Of a DNA stretch of 64,000 nt, positions 55,521-64,000 are shown in pieces. The position numbers and the translations under genes are program-made. The notes under the pieces were generated by a model. It made no database searches. It saw only the letters and a list, made by a program, of their open reading frames with translations, and was not told the origin of the DNA. Source of the stretch: Rhodobacteraceae bacterium S2214 (GTDB lineage Bacteria > Pseudomonadota > Alphaproteobacteria > Rhodobacterales > Rhodobacteraceae); contig CP081161.1 of assembly GCA_025141675.1 (NCBI GenBank), positions 3,201,501-3,265,500 of the forward strand, in the 5' to 3' direction. Numbering within the stretch: the stretch's first letter is position 1; the number at the start of each line of letters is the position of its first letter.

Positions 55521-56834
55521 TTATTCGGCTGCGGTTCCGTACGGCACGTTTTTACCGCCGTACCGACGGACGCGAACATTACATTGTTCCGCGTGACCCA
55601 CAAATCCTTCCAACATGCAGAGCCGCGATCCGTAGGCACCAATTCGTGCTGCGGCTTCATCCGTCGTTATCCGCTGGTAGCTGTGTGTTTTCAAGAACTT
55701 ACCAACCCAAAGCCCGCCGGTGTACCGCCCCGCTTTTTTAGTGGGGAGCGTGTGGTTTGTCCCGATCACTTTGTCGCCGTTGGATACGTTTGTACGCGGC
55801 CCGAGGAACAAAGCACCGTAGCAGGTCATGTTATCGAGGAACCAATCGTCGCGGTCCGTCATCACCTGAACATGCTCAGACGCGATGTCATCCGCGACGG
55901 CGAGCATTTCGTCGTAGGTGTCACATACGATCACCTCGCCATAGTCGTCCCACGATGTTTTTGCCGTTTCACGTGTTGGTAAGATTTCGAGGATATGGTC
56001 GATTTCAGCCAATGTGTCCTTGGCCAGTTTTTCAGAATTTGTGAGGAGAACAGCAGGTGAATTATACCCATGCTCCGCCTGCCCTAGCAGGTCAGTCGCG
56101 CAAAGTTCAGCGTCTGCGGCGGTTTCATCGGCGATGACCATCGTTTCAGTTGGTCCGGCGAAAAGGTCGATCCCGACGCGGCCGAAAAGCTGCCGTTTTG
56201 CTTCTGCGACGAAGGCATTTCCAGGCCCGACAATCATATGCACCGGATCAATGGTTTCGGTGCCAATCGCCATGCTGCCCACGGCCTGCATCCCACCAAG
56301 GACGTAGATTTCGTGCGCCCCGCCCATGTGCATGGCCGCGACAATCGCCGGATGGGGTGCGCCATTGTGCGGCGGTGCAGACGCCACGATCCGCGGAACC
56401 CCCGCGACGGACGCTGTCAGAACCGACATATGGGCAGACGCGACCATTGGGAATTTGCCACCCGGCACGTAGCAACCCACTGATTGCACGGGAATATTTT
56501 TGTGCCCCAAGATGACGCCCGGTTGGGTTTCCACTTCGATATCGGTCATGGATGCCCGTTGCGCTTCGGCGAAGGTACGGATCTGGGTCTGTGCGTATTT
56601 GATGTCTTCCATATCGCGCGCGCTGACTTTGGACATCGCGGCTTCGATTTCAGATGGGGTCAAACGGAACGAAGGGGGCGTGTAATTGTCAAACTTGGCC
56701 GACAGGTCACGAATGGCAGCGTCACCACGCGTCTCGATATCCTTGAGCGTGGTTTCGACAATGCCCCGCACCTTTGCATCATCTTCTTGGCGTTCGGTTT
56801 CCGGCTTGCCCGTTTTTAGATAACGAATAGTCAT
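55521..56834 (-). CDS. Histidinol dehydrogenase-like NAD-dependent dehydrogenase (catabolic paralogue)
   Basis: The 437-residue protein is a HisD-family enzyme retaining every catalytic residue: zinc ligands Q252/H255 (GQAEHGYNS), D354 ([10 protein letters not shown]) and H414 (FVGHAEQ), and catalytic E320/H321 (ASEHVQVMT). It is not with his genes. Catabolic HisD relatives are known, for example HpsN, which oxidises the C3-sulfonate dihydroxypropanesulfonate to sulfolactate in roseobacters. A two-step alcohol-to-acid oxidation on the imported substrate is therefore likely. It overlaps the ABC ATPase stop by ATGA. Confidence 0.88.
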   Translation of the reverse strand: MTIRYLKTGKPETERQEDDAKVRGIVETTLKDIETRGDAAIRDLSAKFDNYTPPSFRLTPSEIEAAMSKVSARDMEDIKYAQTQIRTFAEAQRASMTDIEVETQPGVILGHKNIPVQSVGCYVPGGKFPMVASAHMSVLTASVAGVPRIVASAPPHNGAPHPAIVAAMHMGGAHEIYVLGGMQAVGSMAIGTETIDPVHMIVGPGNAFVAEAKRQLFGRVGIDLFAGPTETMVIADETAADAELCATDLLGQAEHGYNSPAVLLTNSEKLAKDTLAEIDHILEILPTRETAKTSWDDYGEVIVCDTYDEMLAVADDIASEHVQVMTDRDDWFLDNMTCYGALFLGPRTNVSNGDKVIGTNHTLPTKKAGRYTGGLWVGKFLKTHSYQRITTDEAAARIGAYGSRLCMLEGFVGHAEQCNVRVRRYGGKNVPYGTAAE

Positions 56835-57880
56835 GACAAGCGGTCTCCTGTTGTCGCGTCGAACAAGTGACAGATTTCGGCGGGTATGTTGGCATGCACG
56901 GCTTCGCCGATCTTTGTGCGGTAGTCCTTACCCGACTTCACAGACAAGATCGTGCCGCCAGCCCGCATCGTGACCATTGTGGCCTCGCCCAACAACTCGA
57001 GCGAATAAACCGTTGAATTTGCTTGTGCTTCGCCGCCAGCGACAGTCGCATCCTCTGCACGGAAACCCAGCGTGACCGGCCCCGAATGCAGCGTCGGCAG
57101 GCCCGTAATTACGACCTTATCCGCCGTAAATGTCCCGCCTTCCATAACGCCGTTGATCAGGTTCATCGCGGGTGATCCGATGAAGCCTGCGACGAAGGTG
57201 TTTGCGGGCTGATCGTAGATATCGGTCGGCGTTCCGACCTGCTGCACCACGCCTTTGTTCATCACGACAACGCGGTCGGCGAGCGTCATCGCTTCGATCT
57301 GGTCGTGCGTCACGTAGATCGTGGTTGTTTTGAGTTCGTGGCTGAGGTTTTTGATCTGCGCCCGCGTCGACACCCGCAATTTGGCATCGAGATTGGACAG
57401 AGGTTCGTCCATCAAAAACACGTTTGGTTCGCGCACAACGGCACGGGCAAGGGCCACGCGCTGTCGTTGACCACCGGACAGTTCCGCAGGTTTGCGATGC
57501 AGGAATTCATCAAGTTCAACCATGGCCGACGCGCGTTTGACCCGGTCGTCATGTTCGTTTTGTGGAATCCCGCGTACCTTCAACGGAAAGCGGATGTTTT
57601 CGTAGACGTTCATATTCGGGTAGAGCGCATAGGATTGGAACACCATCGCCACGTCGCGATCTTTGGGTTCGAGGTCATTGATCCGCTTGCCATCCACAAG
57701 GATATCGCCGCCCGACGCATCCTCTAATCCTGCGATCATCCGCATGGTTGTGGTCTTGCCGCAACCCGATGGTCCAAGCAGCACCATAAACTCTTGATCG
57801 GCGATCGTCAGGTCAAATTCCTTTACGCCGACAAAGTCGCCCCAGCGCTTGGACACCTTTCGAAGTTGGATTTCTGCCAT
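56831..57880 (-). CDS. ABC sugar transporter ATP-binding protein (MalK/UgpC type)
   Basis: This 349-residue ATPase has Walker [10 protein letters not shown], the signature [15 protein letters not shown], Walker [13 protein letters not shown] and the switch histidine in [12 protein letters not shown]-terminal TOBE-like domain (residues 240-349) marks the MalK/UgpC class, which energises carbohydrate uptake. The ATG at 57880 follows GAGGGGCG; an operator lies immediately upstream of it. It is the first gene of the leftward ten-gene operon, while the permeases it serves are encoded on the rightward arm. Confidence 0.95.
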   Translation of the reverse strand: MAEIQLRKVSKRWGDFVGVKEFDLTIADQEFMVLLGPSGCGKTTTMRMIAGLEDASGGDILVDGKRINDLEPKDRDVAMVFQSYALYPNMNVYENIRFPLKVRGIPQNEHDDRVKRASAMVELDEFLHRKPAELSGGQRQRVALARAVVREPNVFLMDEPLSNLDAKLRVSTRAQIKNLSHELKTTTIYVTHDQIEAMTLADRVVVMNKGVVQQVGTPTDIYDQPANTFVAGFIGSPAMNLINGVMEGGTFTADKVVITGLPTLHSGPVTLGFRAEDATVAGGEAQANSTVYSLELLGEATMVTMRAGGTILSVKSGKDYRTKIGEAVHANIPAEICHLFDATTGDRLS

Positions 57881-57895
57881 GATCGCCCCTCGCGA

Positions 57896-57911
57896 TTGCA
57901 TACGTTTGCAA
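57896..57911. promoter_or_regulatory. LacI-type operator, leftward arm
   Basis: TTGCATACGTTTGCAA is a near-perfect palindrome with the central CG typical of LacI-family operators. It ends about 15 bp before the ABC ATPase ATG, just ahead of its ribosome site, so a bound repressor would block the start region of the leftward transcript. Confidence 0.75.
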
Positions 57912-58019
57912 AATCTTGGCGCGAATCTGGATGCGTGGCAAGACCCTTTTTTCATTGACGCAATTCTGCAGCGCGGCGAAACGAAATGTCTTGCCAAACC
58001 GCACATTGAGGGGGTTAAC

Positions 58020-58035
58020 TTGCAAACGTATGCAA
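58020..58035. promoter_or_regulatory. LacI-type operator, rightward arm
   Basis: TTGCAAACGTATGCAA is the exact reverse complement of the first operator, 124 bp away centre to centre. It lies about 113 bp before the substrate-binding-protein gene. Two matched sites in one divergent promoter region suggest joint repression of both operons, possibly by DNA looping. Confidence 0.75.
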
Positions 58036-58148
58036 TGCGGTCGCGATTCGATCACGGCCGATGACATATGACTTTGTGGTCGCACGGCCGCTTTTAAAAT
58101 GCGCCGGACCAACCCGGCCACCACAGATCCAACCGGGAGTTTCTTGGA

Positions 58149-59399
58149 ATGAAAATGTTAAAGACAGCACTGCTAGGGACCGCGATTGCCGCCGTCGCTG
58201 GTACATCTGCACTGGCCGACGGCCATGCCTGCGCCATTGATGCCGGACGCCTGAGCATCATCGGGAATGAATTCCCGGCCATCCAATCAGTATCCGCCGC
58301 CGCGCTTGAATGTGCCGCTGGCGCTGATGAAACCGCGTCCAACCTGACCGCAGACCACCAGACGCTGAACGTCGCTGGCATGTCTGGCAATCCGGCAGAA
58401 TACACGTCTGCGATTGTAGCGAATTCGTCCATCGTGGCGCTGATCAACGAAGATGTCATTCAGCCGCTTGATGGCTTGGTCGCTGAATATGGTGCAGACA
58501 TCCCTGCCCATCAGTTGATCACAGTGGACGGCAAGATCATGGCCGTCGCATTTATGGCGAACGCCCAGCACCTTGTTTATCGCAAGGACGTGCTTGAGCA
58601 AATCGGCATGGACGCGCCCACATCTTACGAAGGCGTGCTGGAAGCTGCCGAGAAAATTCGCGCCGAAGGCATCATGGAAAACCCTGTTGGGGGCGCATAT
58701 GCGGCAGGTTGGAACCTGGCGCAGGAATTCACCAACATGTATATCGGGACCGGCGGTCAATTCTTTGAACCTGGCACCGCGAACGTATCCATCAACAACG
58801 CCCAAGGTGTTGAAGCGTTGGAAATGATGAAGGCGCTGACCGCGTACATGAACCCAGACTACCTGACGCACGATTCCAACGCGACATCCGCGGAATGGGA
58901 AGCGGGCAACGTGGCGTTGATGAACATGTGGGGCAGCCGGACAGGCGTTCTGATGGACGACGAAGGCGCGGAAGAAGTTGTGTATAGCAACACCGCTGTT
59001 GGCGGTCCATTGACTGTTGGCGACAGCGGCACGCCTGCGACGACACTGTGGTGGGACGGCTGGACTGTTGCAAAGAACATCAGCGACGCGGATGCGGCGG
59101 CCACGTTCCAAGCATTGGCACACGCCACATCACCTGCTTTGCTGAACGACGAAACCATGTCCCAAGCCGTATGGTTGATGGACGGATTTGAATCCCAGCC
59201 TGTGAACGAAGGCGTTTTGGCGTCCGTTGCAGCTGGTTCAACACCGTACCCGATGGTGCCGTTCCAAGGTCTGCTGCACACAGCGCTTGGCGACAACATC
59301 GCTGATTTCTTGCAAGGCGACGAATCTGCAGAACAGACGCTTGCGGACATCGAAGCGGCCTACACAGCCGCTGCGACCGAGCAGGGTTTCTTGCAGTAA
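58149..59399 (+). CDS. ABC transporter substrate-binding protein (family 1, sugar type)
   Basis: The 416-residue periplasmic protein has a signal peptide (KMLKTALLGTAIAAVAGTSA, cleavage near ALADGHA). The mature part has the family-1 binding-protein pattern, with YRKDVLEQIGMDAPTSYEG and aromatic residues probably lining the pocket (WWDGWTV, WGSRTG). It delivers the substrate to the permeases encoded next. A strong stem-loop after the gene may raise its level over the permeases. Identity of the ligand cannot be read. Confidence 0.93.
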   Translation: MKMLKTALLGTAIAAVAGTSALADGHACAIDAGRLSIIGNEFPAIQSVSAAALECAAGADETASNLTADHQTLNVAGMSGNPAEYTSAIVANSSIVALINEDVIQPLDGLVAEYGADIPAHQLITVDGKIMAVAFMANAQHLVYRKDVLEQIGMDAPTSYEGVLEAAEKIRAEGIMENPVGGAYAAGWNLAQEFTNMYIGTGGQFFEPGTANVSINNAQGVEALEMMKALTAYMNPDYLTHDSNATSAEWEAGNVALMNMWGSRTGVLMDDEGAEEVVYSNTAVGGPLTVGDSGTPATTLWWDGWTVAKNISDADAAATFQALAHATSPALLNDETMSQAVWLMDGFESQPVNEGVLASVAAGSTPYPMVPFQGLLHTALGDNIADFLQGDESAEQTLADIEAAYTAAATEQGFLQ

Positions 59400-59409
59400 G
59401 ACAATTCTC

Positions 59410-59433
59410 GCGGGGGGCTTTGCGGCCCCTCGC
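59410..59433 (+). terminator. Stem-loop between substrate-binding protein and permease genes
   Basis: A 9-bp stem (59410-59418 with 59425-59433, one G-T pair) encloses a 6-nt loop. It lies 11 bp after the binding-protein stop. Such intercistronic hairpins usually attenuate or stabilise the transcript so that the binding protein is made in excess. Confidence 0.65.
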
Positions 59434-59477
59434 ACACCTCATTTCCAAGATCATTTAGATGGCCGGGGGCCCTTGCC

Positions 59478-60500
59478 ATGAAACATTCGTCTTTCTTCTG
59501 GTTTGTTTTGCCATCGGCCATCTTGATGCTCTTGTTTATCGCATCATCCGTCGTGTCCGTTGTGACCCAGTCACTTTACACGGCCCACGAACAGGTGATT
59601 ATCGAGGTCGAAAACTGCGGCCCATTTGGCTGCACCGTAGCCCAATCCGTTGACCAAGACGCCACCCAAGCGCTGCGCGACGCTGAGCCATTGGGCAAAT
59701 GGGCAGGGCTGGACGTTTACAAGGACCGCAACCACCTTGCCGTCGAAGACGTAAAGACCGCGTGGATCGAATCCGACGGATTGCCTGATTTCGCGAACGC
59801 CTTGATGAACCTGCCGTTCTACGACGCGCTGGCCTTCACCCTGACCTACACCGCCATTGTGACCCCGCTGACGTTGATCTTGGGCTTTGCCATCGCGGTC
59901 GCCATCAATTCGGTCGCCACCGCCCTGAAAGGCCCGACCATCTTTTTCTCGTTGTTGCCATTTATCGTGACCCCGCTGGTCGGGTCATTGGCGATTTTTT
60001 GGATGGTCGACGCGCGCGGAATTCTGGGTAGCGGGTTACAATGGCTGTCAGGTGATCCGACCCTATCGGTCAAGGCAAACACGACGCTGATGTGGATCAT
60101 GCTGATGTTTTACGGGGTGTGGCATTCAGCGCCGTTCGCCTTTGTCGTCTATTACGCGGGCCTGCAAACGGTGAACCAAGACACGATCGAAGCCGCGATG
60201 ATCGACGGGGCCAGCCGTTGGGAACGCATCCGCTACGTCGTGATCCCGCATCTGTTCCCGCTGACAACGTTCATTGCGTTGATCCAGTTGATGGACAATT
60301 TCAGGGTGTTCGAGCCGATCATTTCGTTCAGCGCACAGGCCCACGCCCGATCACTTTCCATCGCGATTTTCAGTGACTTGGGGGGCGAAACGCGATTGCT
60401 ATCGTCCGCCGCGGCCACGTCTGTGCTGACAATTATTGGCGTTGCGATCCTGCTGTCGCCGGTGCTGGTGCGTACTTATCGCGACTTTGGCAAAGACTAA
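59478..60500 (+). CDS. ABC sugar transporter permease (MalF type) with large periplasmic insert
   Basis: This 340-residue permease has TM1 at about 10-32 and the core TM helices from about 115 on. The EAA loop is EAAMIDGASRWERIRYVVIP, which docks with the ATPase. Between TM1 and TM2 lies an 80-residue extracytoplasmic loop containing a cysteine pair, ENCGPFGCTV, that could form a disulfide. It is followed 10 bp later by the second permease gene, with an AAGGAG site in between. Confidence 0.93.
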   Translation: MKHSSFFWFVLPSAILMLLFIASSVVSVVTQSLYTAHEQVIIEVENCGPFGCTVAQSVDQDATQALRDAEPLGKWAGLDVYKDRNHLAVEDVKTAWIESDGLPDFANALMNLPFYDALAFTLTYTAIVTPLTLILGFAIAVAINSVATALKGPTIFFSLLPFIVTPLVGSLAIFWMVDARGILGSGLQWLSGDPTLSVKANTTLMWIMLMFYGVWHSAPFAFVVYYAGLQTVNQDTIEAAMIDGASRWERIRYVVIPHLFPLTTFIALIQLMDNFRVFEPIISFSAQAHARSLSIAIFSDLGGETRLLSSAAATSVLTIIGVAILLSPVLVRTYRDFGKD

Positions 60501-60510
60501 GGAGACGACC

Positions 60511-61389
60511 ATGTCCACTGCAACCCGCCGTCCCCTGCCCGTCCAATTGATCGCGATGGGGTTTCTGATCATCTGGCTGATCATGGCCGCCTTTCCGTTT
60601 TTGTGGACCCTGTGGGGATCATTCAAGGTCGAAGGTGATTTCTTTTCCAAAGCGGACTGGGCCCAATCCCTAACCGGCGAACTGACGCGGGTCGAAACTG
60701 GCGGGCCATTCACCGGCGACGGCTATCACGGGGCATGGGTGCAAGAAGAATTCTGGCGTGCTGCCTTTAACAGCCTGATCGTCTGCTTCTTTACGGTCAC
60801 GATTTCGCTGACCTGCGGAACATTGGGCGGGTATGCCTTGTCGCGATCCACCTATCGCTACGCATTCTGGTTCCTGTTGTTCGCGCTGATCTTTCGGGCG
60901 ATGCCGCCGATCACGCTCGTGTCCGGCTACCTGCTGCCGTTTTTCGAATGGAACTTGTGGGGGCGGCTATCGACAACCATCATCGTATTGGTCGCGATCA
61001 ACCAGCCATTCACGCTGTGGATGCTGCATGCGTTCTTTAAGAACATCCCAAAGGATTTGGACGAATCCGCCATGGTGGACGGCTGTACACGGTTCCAGGC
61101 GTTCCGCCATGTCATCATCCCCGTCATGTGGCCGGGGGTTATCACAACGGGTCTGTTCAGCTTTTTGCTGGCCTATAACGACTTTGCCGTGACCTCTATG
61201 TTGCTGTCAAAAGAGAACCAGACGATGGTGCCGAAACTGGCGTCCTTCCTTGGGACCACCCAAACAAAAGGCAATGTCATGTTCGCGGTCGCGGCCGTTG
61301 TGTCGATCACCGCACCGCTGTTTGTGATGATCATGTTCTTCCAACGTCAGATCGTGTCCGGTTTGACCGCAGGCGCGGTGAAAGGCTGA
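60511..61389 (+). CDS. ABC sugar transporter permease (MalG type)
   Basis: The 292-residue permease has about six TM helices and the EAA-type loop DESAMVDGCTRFQAFRHVII. As in its partner, the first periplasmic loop is enlarged (about 35-85). MalF- and MalG-type permeases assemble with two ATPase copies. The start MSTATRR at 60511 follows AAGGAG; a longer frame would overlap the first permease. The next gene begins 3 bp after its stop. Confidence 0.93.
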   Translation: MSTATRRPLPVQLIAMGFLIIWLIMAAFPFLWTLWGSFKVEGDFFSKADWAQSLTGELTRVETGGPFTGDGYHGAWVQEEFWRAAFNSLIVCFFTVTISLTCGTLGGYALSRSTYRYAFWFLLFALIFRAMPPITLVSGYLLPFFEWNLWGRLSTTIIVLVAINQPFTLWMLHAFFKNIPKDLDESAMVDGCTRFQAFRHVIIPVMWPGVITTGLFSFLLAYNDFAVTSMLLSKENQTMVPKLASFLGTTQTKGNVMFAVAAVVSITAPLFVMIMFFQRQIVSGLTAGAVKG

Positions 61390-61392
61390 CCC

Positions 61393-62412
61393 ATGTCGTT
61401 CCAAGAGGCAAAGCAAATCGTCCGCGACCATTATGCAGCGCTTGCATCCGCAACGCCCGAAACTGTTGCTGATCGACTGGCCGAAAACACGACGCGCGAC
61501 TGGCACTGGCGCGGGATGCATCCGTTTTATGAACATCACGGGACCGCAGCGGTCGCCGCGAACTTCTATGAACCGTTCTTGTCCGCGATGACAAAGGTTC
61601 AACGGCGCGAAGACATCTTCTTCGCAGGCCTGAACATGATTGATGGGTACACGTCGACTTGGGTCACGTCGATGGGGCACCTGATGGGGCTTTTTGATGC
61701 GCCGTTTCTCGGGATTGCACCGACCTGTAAAATCGTCATGCTGCGCTATGCTGAATTCAACCGCGTCGAGAACGGCAAAATCGTCGAAACCGCGCTGTTT
61801 ATCGACCTGTTGCACCTGATGCAGCAGGCTGGCGTTTACCCACTACCGCCGCAAACGGGCATGCACCTGATCCAACCCGGACCAATGACCCACGATGGTT
61901 TACAATATGCTGATGCGCCAGAACAGGCTGGCAAGGACACGCTCGACCTGATCAACCGGATGATCGGCGACATCCAAGCCAATTCGAATAGCACAGAAAA
62001 TGCGGCACCGCGCGACGCGACCCCGCAGGAAGAGCTAGCCCAATGCTGGCACGACGATATGCTATGGTGGGGCCCCGAAGGAATCGGTGCCACATACACA
62101 ATCGACCGCTACATCGCACAGCACCAACGGCCTTTCCGGACACAACTTGGGGAACGCGAATTCCACGGGCACATCGCGCGGCTGGCCGAGGGCAATTATG
62201 GCGGGTTCTTTGGATGGTCGAACCTGTCCGTAGTGCCGCTTGGCGGATATATGGGCCTGCCCGGTGACGGCAAAACACGGGCGGAGATGCGGGTTGTCGA
62301 TATCTATCGGCGCGACGGAGACAAATTGGCCGAGAACTGGATCTTCATCGACATTCTGCATTTTCTTCATATGCAGGGGCTGAACGTCCTTGATCGCCTG
62401 CAGACGGTGTAA
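61393..62412 (+). CDS. Tandem SnoaL/NTF2-like protein
   Basis: The 339-residue protein has two NTF2-like domains: residues about 1-145 (IVRDHYAALASATPETVADR, TRDWHWRGMHPFYEH) and 190-335 (ECWHDDMLWWGPEGIGATYT-like stretch, LAEGNYGGFFGWSNLS). The two halves share a WxGMxPFxEHxG / WxGPEGIGAT-type pattern, suggesting internal duplication. It is translationally close to the permease genes, so it belongs to the same regulon as the double-NTF2 protein at 52698-53684. A cyclase, isomerase or dehydratase role is possible; no substrate is evident. Confidence 0.8.
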   Translation: MSFQEAKQIVRDHYAALASATPETVADRLAENTTRDWHWRGMHPFYEHHGTAAVAANFYEPFLSAMTKVQRREDIFFAGLNMIDGYTSTWVTSMGHLMGLFDAPFLGIAPTCKIVMLRYAEFNRVENGKIVETALFIDLLHLMQQAGVYPLPPQTGMHLIQPGPMTHDGLQYADAPEQAGKDTLDLINRMIGDIQANSNSTENAAPRDATPQEELAQCWHDDMLWWGPEGIGATYTIDRYIAQHQRPFRTQLGEREFHGHIARLAEGNYGGFFGWSNLSVVPLGGYMGLPGDGKTRAEMRVVDIYRRDGDKLAENWIFIDILHFLHMQGLNVLDRLQTV

Positions 62413-62444
62413 CTGCTTCTTTTGGTCATAAATATCTCGGGGGA

Positions 62445-62462
62445 TTGGGGGCTGGCCCCCAA
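62445..62462. terminator. Bidirectional terminator stem-loop
   Basis: TTGGGGG (62445-62451) and CCCCCAA (62456-62462) form a perfect 7-bp stem around CTGG. It lies between the convergent ends of the transporter operon and the hydrolase gene, ending both transcripts. The surrounding G/C-rich style is common in Rhodobacterales intergenic regions. Confidence 0.75.
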
Positions 62463-62487
62463 ATCGATTCTTCACGAAAAATCGTAG

Positions 62488-63333
62488 CTATCGCAAGACA
62501 GGTCGATCTTCGACAAAGGCACGCATGTCGTCAAAAACATCCGGTCGCGTAAAGAACAATAGATGCCCCTGTTCGGGATAGCCATAAATCGCGACGTCAC
62601 CGATTTTCTTGGAAAAATCGTAGGTCTGGCGCGTTGAAAAGACTCGGTCGTTCAAGCCAACAAAGAACGCGACGGGGATCCCGTTCAAATCCAAATCGTC
62701 GGGCACCTGAAATCCCGGCAAGCCCAAGGTATGCGCCAACGCCACTGCCGGATCGAGCTTGACGATGATCTTTTCACCTGCCGCAATATCGCGGGACAAG
62801 CGGTCTTCGAATGACGGATCGTCTAGGGCATCCGGCCCGTATAACAGCCCCGCCCAGAACCGTTTCCACACAGTTTGTCGCCGCAGCGACCCAGTCGCGA
62901 TCATCGCTTTGACGATGTCTTCCACGCCGCGAAAAACGGTGCCCAACCCGCCGCCATGTTCCACGGCCGTCGACATCGCGGCAACGCGCACATCACGGTC
63001 GCCGGTAATCTGGGGCGCGGTTAACAAGGCGATTGGTCCGCCTGTCGAATACCCGATCAGCGCGACGTCCTTGTCCGGATAGCTATTGGCAAATGCAGCG
63101 ATCCGTTCTGCGACGGTCGCGGGATGGATCAAGTGATCGTTCGGCATCCCGTCCAACCCCGGAAAACGGTACATGGCACGCGCATAACCTGCGTCATCCC
63201 AGCTTTCGGTCGCTTCGAAAATGTCGATCGACGCAAGCGCCCCCGGAATAAAGATCGCGATTTTGTCTGAACGGGCGATATCGTGGGCGTCGTACAAAAG
63301 CGGATCAATCGCGCTTTTGCGCGCTAAAGGCAC
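62488..63333 (-). CDS. Alpha/beta hydrolase, probably missing its signal peptide through a frameshift
   Basis: From the only in-frame start, a GTG at 63333, the protein has 281 residues. It has AIFIPGALASIDIF as the oxyanion region, the nucleophile elbow LIGYSTGGPIALL (S at about 95) and a terminal histidine in GYPEQGHLLFF. In another frame just upstream, an ATG at 63383 opens MKKILIMMVLVCGPHAG, a convincing signal or lipoprotein leader, which stops after 19 codons. One extra G in the four-G run (63333-63336) would join it to the hydrolase. It may be exported in relatives; as read, export is lost. Confidence 0.8.
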   Translation of the reverse strand: MPLARKSAIDPLLYDAHDIARSDKIAIFIPGALASIDIFEATESWDDAGYARAMYRFPGLDGMPNDHLIHPATVAERIAAFANSYPDKDVALIGYSTGGPIALLTAPQITGDRDVRVAAMSTAVEHGGGLGTVFRGVEDIVKAMIATGSLRRQTVWKRFWAGLLYGPDALDDPSFEDRLSRDIAAGEKIIVKLDPAVALAHTLGLPGFQVPDDLDLNGIPVAFFVGLNDRVFSTRQTYDFSKKIGDVAIYGYPEQGHLLFFTRPDVFDDMRAFVEDRPVLR

Positions 63334-63423
63334 CCCGCATGCGGTCCGCAGACCAACACCATCATGATCAGGATCTTTTTCATGTCGCCACGCTACTCTT
63401 GTTCAGCAATTGGTCAACCACCC

Positions 63424-64000
63424 CTAACCGGCGTCGGTCTTCCCGCGCCGATCAAATCGCAGGTTCGCGTACAAAACATGGTTACCGCCAGCGGCCGTTA
63501 ATTGAAGATAAGATTGCGCCACGCCTTCGTATTTGTATCCGCATTGCTCCAATAATGCGCGCGACGGCGTATTTTTCGGGCAGGCACCCTGCTTCGATCC
63601 GGCTTAGATCGAGTGACACGAAGGGCATAGTGCACCATCGCTTCAATCGCTTCGCGCATATAGCCTTGCCGCGCAAAGCGTTCTCCGATCCAGTATCCTG
63701 TGGTCCCTGCTTGCGCGGGCCCACGCCGGATATGATCCAGCGTAATCGCCCCCAATAGCATCTGATCTTCACGCCGTGTGATAAACATCGGGACCGCTGT
63801 CCCAGACGAGATTGATCTTTGCGCCCAATAGACGCGGTTTGTGAAGGATTTGCGTGTCAGATGTTCAGGCGCCCACGTGGGTTCCCACGGCGTCAGGAAA
63901 TCGCGGCTTTCCGCGCGCAATGTCGCCCATGGCCGAAAGTCGGCATGGGTCGGTGGGCGAAGTGTCAAACGTTCGGTTTCAAGCCGGACTTTCCGTTTGA
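63424..64000 (-). pseudogene. GNAT family acetyltransferase (RimJ-like), two frameshifts, 5' end outside window
   Basis: The N-terminal part (RLETERLTLRPPTHADF, coming in from the right edge) through GYMREAIEAMVHYAL is a RimJ/RimL-type GNAT. Then the frame breaks: an extra base near 63614 moves LDLSRIEAGCLPE into a second frame, and an extra A in the five-A run at 63572-63576 moves TPSRALLEQCGYKYEGVA into a third, which reaches a stop at 63424. Removing both bases restores the standard C-terminal GNAT motif. Uncorrected, it yields a truncated scrambled tail. True pseudogene or sequence error cannot be told apart here. Confidence 0.8.

Noticed and set aside
55521..56834. Annotation as the histidine-biosynthesis enzyme HisD
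   Set aside because: All catalytic residues are present, but it sits between an ABC ATPase gene and an SDR gene under LacI control with no other his genes, so a catabolic paralogue is more likely.
1..64000. CRISPR array, tRNA, rRNA, insertion sequence or prophage
   Set aside because: No regularly spaced repeats, cloverleaf sequences, transposase or phage structural genes were seen; intergenic gaps are all short.

Overview
The window reads as chromosomal DNA of a marine alphaproteobacterium of the Rhodobacterales (Roseobacter group). This is inferred from protein style and synteny: TRAP and sugar ABC transporters beside sugar-acid enzymes, a Hint-domain protein, a DUF817 protein, a SPOR protein with a Pro/Ala-rich linker, and dense operons with ATGA/GTGA start-stop overlaps. 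The species is not identifiable by eye. No tRNA, rRNA, CRISPR array, insertion sequence or phage was seen, and no gene-free stretch exceeds about 270 bp.

1-12.2 kb is a sugar-acid catabolic region. A leftward operon encodes an unusually long tripartite TRAP transporter (dctP, dctQ, dctM), an enolase-superfamily enzyme, a phytanoyl-CoA dioxygenase-like enzyme and a Gfo/Idh/MocA dehydrogenase that runs off the left edge. A divergent GntR regulator follows, then a beta-hydroxyacid dehydrogenase, a pentonate dehydratase of the XylD type, a D-2-hydroxyacid dehydrogenase and a KDG-kinase-like sugar kinase.

12.4-19.6 kb is the best candidate for an undescribed system. Six tightly coupled genes encode a KAS III enzyme, an extended SDR, a lactonase-like metallo-hydrolase, a PaaK/F390-type AMP ligase, a GNAT-like protein and a Rieske oxygenase. 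A convergent ATP-grasp ligase abuts them. It looks like a small specialised-metabolite pathway without its own carrier protein.

19.6-47.6 kb is mostly core: Hint protein, sulfotransferase, EamA exporter, acyl-CoA synthetase, SPOR protein, a complete nucleoside salvage operon (cdd-deoA-deoB-add-upp), a VOC-bicupin fusion, maeB, prpE, nadK, glyA and lepA. Accessory genes sit at 42.3-44.1 kb: an orphan BrnA-like ribbon-helix-helix protein preceded by three GTGCAC sites 11 bp apart, and an AT-richer two-TM coiled-coil protein beside lepA.

47.7-62.4 kb is a divergent catabolic regulon. Leftward run ten genes (ABC ATPase, HisD-like dehydrogenase, SDR, LacI regulator, NTF2-like protein, bicupin, MetE-like zinc methyltransferase, hydrolase, RraA-like aldolase, FAD dehydrogenase). 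Rightward run a substrate-binding protein, two permeases and a second NTF2-like protein. Two mirror-image 16-bp LacI-type operators lie in the shared promoter region, which ties the cluster together; its substrate is unknown. The last 1.6 kb holds a hydrolase and a GNAT gene that both carry apparent 1-bp frameshifts.
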